Source: Lysobacterales bacterium (GTDB taxonomy: Bacteria > Pseudomonadota > Gammaproteobacteria > Xanthomonadales > SZUA-36). Taken from it: a stretch of DNA of 9,973 nt. Under the pieces are notes generated by a model. It did not search any database, was not told the DNA's origin, and saw only the letters and a list, made by a program, of their open reading frames with translations. This document shows, piece after piece, positions 6,540-9,973 of the stretch; the first letter of the stretch is position 1, and each line of letters begins with the position of its first letter. The position numbers were made by a program, and so were the translations under genes. The DNA lies in the NCBI GenBank assembly GCA_029287515.1, contig JARFQZ010000241.1, forward strand, positions 1 through 9,973, read 5' to 3'.

Positions 6540-6764
6540 ATGAACAGTTTGTTGAAACTCCTCAGATTCCTCGCCTGGTATGGAATCGCAGTCGTCACGC
6601 TTTTTTACCTGTTGCCCGTTGCGGGCCTGATGATCGAAGCGGAATATCACACGCTCAGCAGCTCTGCCAAGTTTTTCTCTGTCATCGGCGTTTTCGTGGT
6701 GATTGCGATCTGGCAGGTGATCGATCTGAGAGACCGTTGGAGAAGAGCAGCGCAAGCACTCTGA
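6540..6764 (+). CDS. Small membrane protein with two transmembrane helices
   Basis: The protein has 74 residues. The ATG at 6540 has CAGGAG 8 nt upstream. Two hydrophobic segments, at about 8-31 (FLAWYGIAVVTLFYLLPVAG) and 45-62 (FFSVIGVFVVIAIWQVI), are joined by a short acidic loop (IEAEYHTLSSSAK). The end is basic and cytoplasmic-looking (DLRDRWRRAAQ), so both termini are probably inside. No family is recognised. The gene is bracketed by two intrinsic terminators (6497-6525 and 6805-6832). The upstream one touches its ribosome-binding site, so expression would need readthrough or a promoter before the hairpin. Coding status rests on the Shine-Dalgarno, start and hydrophobic pattern. Confidence 0.7.
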   Translation: MNSLLKLLRFLAWYGIAVVTLFYLLPVAGLMIEAEYHTLSSSAKFFSVIGVFVVIAIWQVIDLRDRWRRAAQAL

Positions 6765-6804
6765 AGAACACACAGGGCAGGGGAGTCTATTCCCTGTACG
6801 CAAT

Positions 6805-6832
6805 AAGGCCGGCCGCAAAGCCGGCCTTTTTT
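6805..6832 (+). terminator. Intrinsic terminator after the small membrane protein
   Basis: A 9-bp perfect stem (AAGGCCGGC / GCCGGCCTT) with the loop CGCAAA ends in a run of six T (6827-6832). It is a textbook rho-independent terminator for the 74-aa gene, placed 30 bp before the start of the cysteine-rich protein. Confidence 0.9.
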
Positions 6833-6849
6833 CGTCAATCTTTTTCGTT

Positions 6850-6855
6850 GATAAT
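6850..6855 (+). promoter_or_regulatory. -10 box candidate for the cysteine-rich gene (possible leaderless transcript)
   Basis: GATAAT ends 6 nt before the ATG at 6862. A transcript from it would begin at or within a base or two of the start codon. No purine-rich Shine-Dalgarno is present in the 25 nt before the ATG. The -35 position holds only a T-run. Confidence 0.35.
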
Positions 6856-6861
6856 GCCGCC

Positions 6862-7335
6862 ATGACCAAGCGCCAATGTTTCCCCTGTAAGGCTTGCTGC
6901 GAAGGCTGGCTGACCTCGGAAGAGATCGGCATGACACCGGGTAAGCCCTGCCAGCATTGCACGGCCCAGGGCTGTGCGATCTATGAAAACCGTCCGAAAA
7001 CCCCCTGTCAAACCTACCAATGCGCCTGGTTGGTCGAAGACAGCGATATGCCGGATGATTATCGCCCGGATCTCTGCGGCGCCATCGTCTCGCTCAACAG
7101 AAAATGGAATGGATGGTCGGTGATCCACGCGGCGCCGACGGGCGCGCAAATACCGACTGAGACCCTGGAGTGGATCAAGTCTTACGCAGTCAAAAGGGGT
7201 ATTCCGCTGATGTTCCAGGAAAACCTGATTCAAAACGGTCAGTTCGGAGCGGCGAAAGTCCTGGGGTTTGGCCCGCCGGATTTTGTGCTCGCGGTCAAGA
7301 ACGCCATCAGTCCGAAAGATATCTTTAAACTATGA
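6862..7335 (+). CDS. Cysteine-rich protein, YkgJ-like zinc/iron-chelating cluster (putative)
   Basis: The protein has 157 residues. Ten cysteines sit in the first half (6, 9, 12, 13, 30, 33, 38, 49, 54, 72), in the pattern CFPCKACCEGW, CQHC....GCAIYENRP, PCQTYQCAWL. The GC.IYE.RP..PC block is typical of the CxxxCxx-type metal-chelating cluster family that includes YkgJ, proposed to bind zinc or iron. The second half lacks cysteine and is alpha/beta-like (WSVIHAAPTG, TLEWIKSYAVKRGIPLMFQ). There is no signal peptide, so it is probably cytoplasmic. The substrate or partner is unknown. It lacks a Shine-Dalgarno and may be translated from a leaderless transcript. Its stop overlaps that of AraC copy 2 by 6 bp (convergent). 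Confidence 0.75.
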   Translation: MTKRQCFPCKACCEGWLTSEEIGMTPGKPCQHCTAQGCAIYENRPKTPCQTYQCAWLVEDSDMPDDYRPDLCGAIVSLNRKWNGWSVIHAAPTGAQIPTETLEWIKSYAVKRGIPLMFQENLIQNGQFGAAKVLGFGPPDFVLAVKNAISPKDIFKL

Positions 7336-8331
7336 AGCCCCTTGCTGGTTCCGGTGTTCGCTGGGCGACTTGCCGGTCCAGTTTTTGTAAGCCCGTGACA
7401 GTGAACTGCTGTCTGAAAAACCCAGCATGTAGGCTATTTCGGTCAGGCTGAGGCTGCTGTCCTGGATATACCGCTCTCCGAGTTCCCGCCGGGTTTCTGC
7501 CAGTAAATCCTTGAATGACGTACCTGCCTCCTTCAGGCGTCGCCTGAGCGTTCTTTCCGACAGGAACAGCCGCTCCGCGATCTGGTCGATGGCTACCTGG
7601 CCAAACGGCAGCTGATCGAAAATGATGGACTTGGTCTGCCCGATGATGTCTTCCTTGTCGAGCTTTGCCAGGTAATCAATGATCTGCTTTTCGAACAGCA
7701 TCAGCAGCCGCGGATCATAGCCCGGCAGCGGATGGTCAGCAGTCTCTGCGTCGATGAGTATCGCGCTGGCTTCGGCGCCAAATTCCAGTTCGCAGCGGAA
7801 ATAGGTGTAGTACGCTGCGGGTTTTGCCGGCTCTTCCTGCATGAAAAAGACCTTGTCCGGCTTGAATGACTCGCCGCAGTTCATCCGGCAAAGCCGTACG
7901 ACATTACTGAGCCGTACGCGTTCGCGCAGTGCGGGGTCGCGTTCAATGTGTGATTGCCATTCAAGCTCAATTTTCAGGTGTGTTCCCGTGTCCTCCAGAT
8001 GGACGATACCGTCGTCCGACAATAATTTTTGGTAGCGACAAAGGAGTTCGAATGCCTTGCGGAGCGTTTCGCTGGCCAGCCAGGCATATCCCATCACGCC
8101 ATAGTATGAGGGGTGGACCCGTTCAACCAGGTGAAAGGCAAACGCGTCGTCATGGCTCTCCTGCTTTGCTATCCAGATCAGGCGATCCAGCTGGTCGGCG
8201 CTGATCCGGGCATTGGGATCATGGCGCAGGGCGGGATTGATGGCGGCTTTGGCGAAAAGCTTTTCCGGGTCGATACCGAACTCTCCGGCGCTTTCCCAGA
8301 TAAATTTCAAATAGGGCGCAAATACGGCCAT
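7330..8331 (-). CDS. AraC-family transcriptional regulator (arabinose-binding-like N-domain), copy 2
   Basis: The protein has 333 residues. The start at 8331 (MAVFAP) is preferred over an upstream in-frame start at 8382 because it lines up with MTIFAP of copy 1 and avoids an unlikely 17-residue extension that runs into the control region. The Shine-Dalgarno (GGAA, 8 nt) is weak. The arabinose-binding-like domain (GIDPEKLF, YGVMGYAWLASETL, YYTYFRCELEF) is followed by two helix-turn-helix motifs at about 246-267 (IDQIAERLFLSERTLRRRL) and 297-318 (LTEIAYMLGFSDSSSLSRAY), ending WTGKSPSEHR. It is colinear with copy 1 along its length. It is divergent from the 56-aa small gene. The TTQ amine dehydrogenase operon lies beyond that gene, but whether this regulator controls it cannot be told from the sequence. 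Confidence 0.93.
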   Translation of the reverse strand: MAVFAPYLKFIWESAGEFGIDPEKLFAKAAINPALRHDPNARISADQLDRLIWIAKQESHDDAFAFHLVERVHPSYYGVMGYAWLASETLRKAFELLCRYQKLLSDDGIVHLEDTGTHLKIELEWQSHIERDPALRERVRLSNVVRLCRMNCGESFKPDKVFFMQEEPAKPAAYYTYFRCELEFGAEASAILIDAETADHPLPGYDPRLLMLFEKQIIDYLAKLDKEDIIGQTKSIIFDQLPFGQVAIDQIAERLFLSERTLRRRLKEAGTSFKDLLAETRRELGERYIQDSSLSLTEIAYMLGFSDSSSLSRAYKNWTGKSPSEHRNQQGAS

Positions 8332-8475
8332 CAGTGGATTCCGACGATATTTATCATAAAAACTCTCATAACAAAGGCACATACGTCAAACATTTGGCCT
8401 TGATTGCAGGGTTGGTCAGAAACGATGGGACTAAAATTTGCTCATCGATTGAACTGCTGACAACGGAAAAGACTC
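8332..8475. promoter_or_regulatory. Divergent control region, AraC copy 2 / 56-aa protein
   Basis: This 144-bp, relatively AT-rich gap contains a direct repeat TCATAA at 8354-8359 and 8366-8371 (12-bp period, close to one helical turn). It also contains a -10-like TAAAAT at 8432-8437 on the plus strand, about 38 nt before the small gene, and the 9-mer GATTGAACT at 8447-8455, shared with the control region of module 1 in the opposite orientation. No convincing -35 box accompanies the -10. All these sites are suggestive only. Confidence 0.4.
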
Positions 8476-8646
8476 ATGGATATGGTAGAAGCTTTCCTGA
8501 CCGAAATAGAATTCTGGAACGACATGCTCTGCAACCAGACCGAGGAAACCCCTCCGGAAATACTGCAGAGAATGCAAATGGCCAAGCGCCTGGCGGAACA
8601 GAAACTCCATTTGTTTTCGACAGAAGGACTGGATTCGATCAACTGA
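8476..8646 (+). CDS. Small protein of unknown function (56 aa), divergent from AraC copy 2
   Basis: This short gene would be missed by a 60-codon cutoff. Residues 9-47 (TEIEFWNDMLCNQ, PPEILQRMQMAKRLAEQKL) align without gaps to residues 28-66 of the 85-aa protein at 5535, with 17 of 39 identities, including TEI, FW, DM, PP, RMQ and LAE. It lacks the Gly-rich N-terminal extension of that paralogue. It predicts two helices around a Pro-Pro turn and has no export signal. The Shine-Dalgarno is weak (GGAAAAG, 4-5 nt). Homology, plus the same divergent position beside an AraC paralogue, argues strongly that it is real. It ends 18 bp from the convergent cytochrome gene, and no terminator is visible between. 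Confidence 0.8.
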   Translation: MDMVEAFLTEIEFWNDMLCNQTEETPPEILQRMQMAKRLAEQKLHLFSTEGLDSIN

Positions 8647-8664
8647 TCCAAACCTCTTGACCCC

Positions 8665-9084
8665 TCAATATTCAGCGGAATCCGGCCAGAGGGTTCTCCG
8701 CATCTTCAATGGGTCGCTGAGCACCCTGCTTCTCGACTTTCCCACTTCCCTGGCGGTCAATGGCCTGAAAGATTCAGGCAAAGTTTCACTATTGAACTCG
8801 AGCAACACCCAGTTCAGCACGGCGGCCAGTTGCGCGTCGGTGATCGGCGCCTGCGAGGCGCCGGGAACGCGTGCAATGTAGTCCCTTCCTTCCTCTGACG
8901 CGGCTATCCTGCCCAACGATCCCACAAGGGTCGGGACTTCAGGCGGCACGCCTTTACCTTGCGGCAGATGACAACCCGCGCAATGCAGCAGGTAATCCGT
9001 TCGGGCGCTGGCGTCGACAGTGCCGGCAGCGCAGACCAGCAATGCCGCAATAAGCAACCGGATATGGCATCTCCTGGTGTTCAA
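8665..9084 (-). CDS. Periplasmic monohaem cytochrome c of the amine dehydrogenase operon
   Basis: The protein has 139 residues. I choose the TTG at 9084, which overlaps the light-chain stop (TTGA), because it gives a complete signal peptide: basic NTRRCHIR, hydrophobic LLIAALLVCAAG, and cleavage near DASA. The next downstream candidates cut into the hydrophobic core. The haem-binding motif CAGCH is at 35-39. The block GRDYIARVPGASQAPITDAQLAAVLNW follows, as in small class-I-like cytochromes. After the haem motif the only Met is at residue 128, so the sixth iron ligand is uncertain. By position it matches the monohaem cytochrome gene reported downstream of aauA in Alcaligenes faecalis (orf-2, from memory). 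It is a probable electron acceptor from the dehydrogenase, directly or through a blue copper protein. Confidence 0.85.
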   Translation of the reverse strand: MNTRRCHIRLLIAALLVCAAGTVDASARTDYLLHCAGCHLPQGKGVPPEVPTLVGSLGRIAASEEGRDYIARVPGASQAPITDAQLAAVLNWVLLEFNSETLPESFRPLTAREVGKSRSRVLSDPLKMRRTLWPDSAEY

Positions 9085-9623
9085 TCGTCCGCGGTGGCCT
9101 CGCCCAGCACGGCAGCGACCGTGCAGTGGTAGGCCCGGCTTTCCGTGCCGAAACACCACAGTACGCTGTTGCTCTTGCTGGGGAAATAAACGGGTCTTTC
9201 GCGTTCCGTGTTAGTGCAAGAGCAGCGGTTACAGAAGGATTTGCCGCAACAGTCGTTGTAAGAGATCAGGTAGTCGCGTCCATCGACCGGGTTGCGGCAA
9301 GTGCCTACCCAGGATATCGGTGATACTTCCGAACCCGGGGGACAGGAGTTGGCGCTACCGCCACAACAGGAACAAAGGGTGCCCCCAAGGGCGCAGTATC
9401 GCCAGTAGTCGCAGCTTTGCGGGTCACCCATTTCCTCTACGGGCTCGGCCGAAAACGCCCTTGAAACTGGCAGCAAAGGCAACACGGCGGCTCCGGTGAC
9501 CAGCGTACCGAGGCGGGTCACGAAACTGCGCCGCGAGGTCTTGCGTGCGAGCCGGCGGCTGTTCTGGCTGGTAAACCGGTCAAGCAATTCCAGGCTGCTG
9601 CGAACGAGTTCTCTGGTATTCAT
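9081..9623 (-). CDS. aauA: TTQ amine dehydrogenase light chain, aromatic-amine type
   Basis: The protein has 180 residues and is the catalytic small subunit that oxidises primary amines to aldehyde plus ammonia in the periplasm. A twin-arginine motif (SRRSFVTRL, 30-38) begins the export signal, which ends near FSA. The mature part starts CDYWRYC and has 14 cysteines. That is the pattern I recall for aromatic amine dehydrogenase, against 12 in methylamine dehydrogenase, and GTC.NP.DG.DYLISY.DCCGK is also closest to the aromatic type. The tryptophans forming the tryptophan tryptophylquinone cofactor are W105 and W156, 51 apart as in MADH W57/W108. The active-site Asp equivalent to MADH Asp76 is D124, but the Asp32 equivalent is Gly80. 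It overlaps aauD by ATGA. The heavy chain is not in the window. Substrate specificity is inferred. Confidence 0.9.
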   Translation of the reverse strand: MNTRELVRSSLELLDRFTSQNSRRLARKTSRRSFVTRLGTLVTGAAVLPLLPVSRAFSAEPVEEMGDPQSCDYWRYCALGGTLCSCCGGSANSCPPGSEVSPISWVGTCRNPVDGRDYLISYNDCCGKSFCNRCSCTNTERERPVYFPSKSNSVLWCFGTESRAYHCTVAAVLGEATADD

Positions 9624-9973
9624 ATGGCCTGTTCCTTTTTCATGTAATCCTGCAATGAGCTGACCCCGGTTTCCATGGATTCGAGCAGGCTTTCCAGGTG
9701 TTCCCGGGAATTGACCAGCCCCTTGCTCCTGAGCGTGCCGTCCGCTCCGATCAGGACGGCAAAGGGCAGCTTGCTGACCGCGTACTGAATGCCGAGCTGT
9801 TGAGAAACGATGTAGGGATAGCCGGTGAGTCCCAGGTCCTGCACGTAAGCCCGGTGTCTTTCCAGCTGGTCGCCGTCCGAGGCAAAAACCAGGTTGATGT
9901 TTTCATGTCCCGCCAGCGACAGGGCCGTGGGCACCAGGCCCTTGCATACCGGGCAGGTCGGGGAAATCCACAT
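9620..9973 (-). CDS. aauD: Amine dehydrogenase maturation protein AauD/MauD, C-terminal part
   Basis: This is the last 117 residues. The frame runs off the end of the window, and the Met at 9973 is internal, because the family has a membrane anchor and about 80 further residues before this point. The thioredoxin-like active site SPTCPVC puts the two cysteines at fragment residues 7 and 10 (CPVC). It is followed by thioredoxin-fold strands (INLVFASDG, YPYIVSQ, KLPFAVLIGADGTLRSKGLVNS), including the cis-Pro (KLP). MauD/AauD is needed to fold and form disulphides in the cysteine-rich light chain in the periplasm. Its position directly upstream of the light-chain gene, with a 4-bp overlap, is the known mau/aau order (B-E-D-A). 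Confidence 0.92.
   Translation of the reverse strand: MWISPTCPVCKGLVPTALSLAGHENINLVFASDGDQLERHRAYVQDLGLTGYPYIVSQQLGIQYAVSKLPFAVLIGADGTLRSKGLVNSREHLESLLESMETGVSSLQDYMKKEQAI

Noticed and set aside
6497..6832. The two hairpins around the 74-aa gene as ends of a mobile element or attachment site
   Set aside because: Both are followed by T-runs and differ in sequence. They are ordinary intrinsic terminators, and no recombinase or target duplication is visible.
8354..8371. TCATAA direct repeat as a CRISPR-like or phase-variable repeat
   Set aside because: There are only two six-base copies. At most it is an operator with a 12-bp period.
8332..8382. Upstream in-frame extension of AraC copy 2
   Set aside because: The 17 extra residues have no match in copy 1, whose N-terminus aligns with the start at 8331.
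9081..9623. Naming the light chain as methylamine dehydrogenase (mauA)
   Set aside because: The 14-cysteine pattern and the GTC.NP.DG.DYLISY block are closer to aromatic amine dehydrogenase as I recall it. The general TTQ light-chain assignment is certain, the subtype less so.

Overview
The window looks like the chromosome of a mid-to-high-GC gammaproteobacterium. This is inferred from codon use, a LigA close to the E. coli type, two AraC-family regulators with the proteobacterial arabinose-binding-like N-domain, and a periplasmic TTQ amine dehydrogenase operon. I cannot place the genus from sequence alone. Every stretch longer than about 170 bases contains a gene, and I see no tRNA, rRNA, CRISPR array or insertion sequence.

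Left part (1-5367). The 3' end of ligA on the plus strand runs convergently into a block of minus-strand genes. In order of transcription these are an AraC-family regulator (5367-4375), two tandem exported SYLF-domain proteins (4317-3781 and 3753-3202), an MscS-type mechanosensitive channel (3116-1863), a 48-codon remnant of an alpha/beta hydrolase with its middle missing (1854-1708), and a beta-propeller-like lipoprotein (1711-746). Spacing is tight (57, 27, 85, 8 and -4 bp), so these may be one cell-envelope transcription unit. A palindrome resembling a CRP/Vfr site lies just before the first SYLF gene.

Middle (5368-8646). Two copies of one arrangement appear: an AraC-family regulator on the minus strand, divergent from a very small plus-strand gene. 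The two regulators are paralogues, with 39 of 58 residues identical in the C-terminal DNA-binding region. The two small proteins (85 and 56 aa) share a 39-residue ungapped core with 17 identities. In the first copy the small gene overlaps, by ATGA, a 217-aa protein I do not recognise. In the second copy it stands alone. Between the copies lie a small two-helix membrane protein, a cysteine-rich protein and two clear intrinsic terminators. This duplicated regulator/microprotein module is the best candidate here for an undescribed system.

Right end (8665-9973). This is the 3' end of a minus-strand operon for a tryptophan tryptophylquinone (TTQ) amine dehydrogenase of the aromatic-amine type. It holds the thioredoxin-like maturation factor AauD/MauD (5' end outside the window), the light chain AauA/MauA with both TTQ tryptophans, and a monohaem cytochrome c. 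The genes are joined by 4-bp overlaps. The light chain has Gly where the active-site Asp equivalent to Asp32 of methylamine dehydrogenase is expected, while the Asp76 equivalent is kept.
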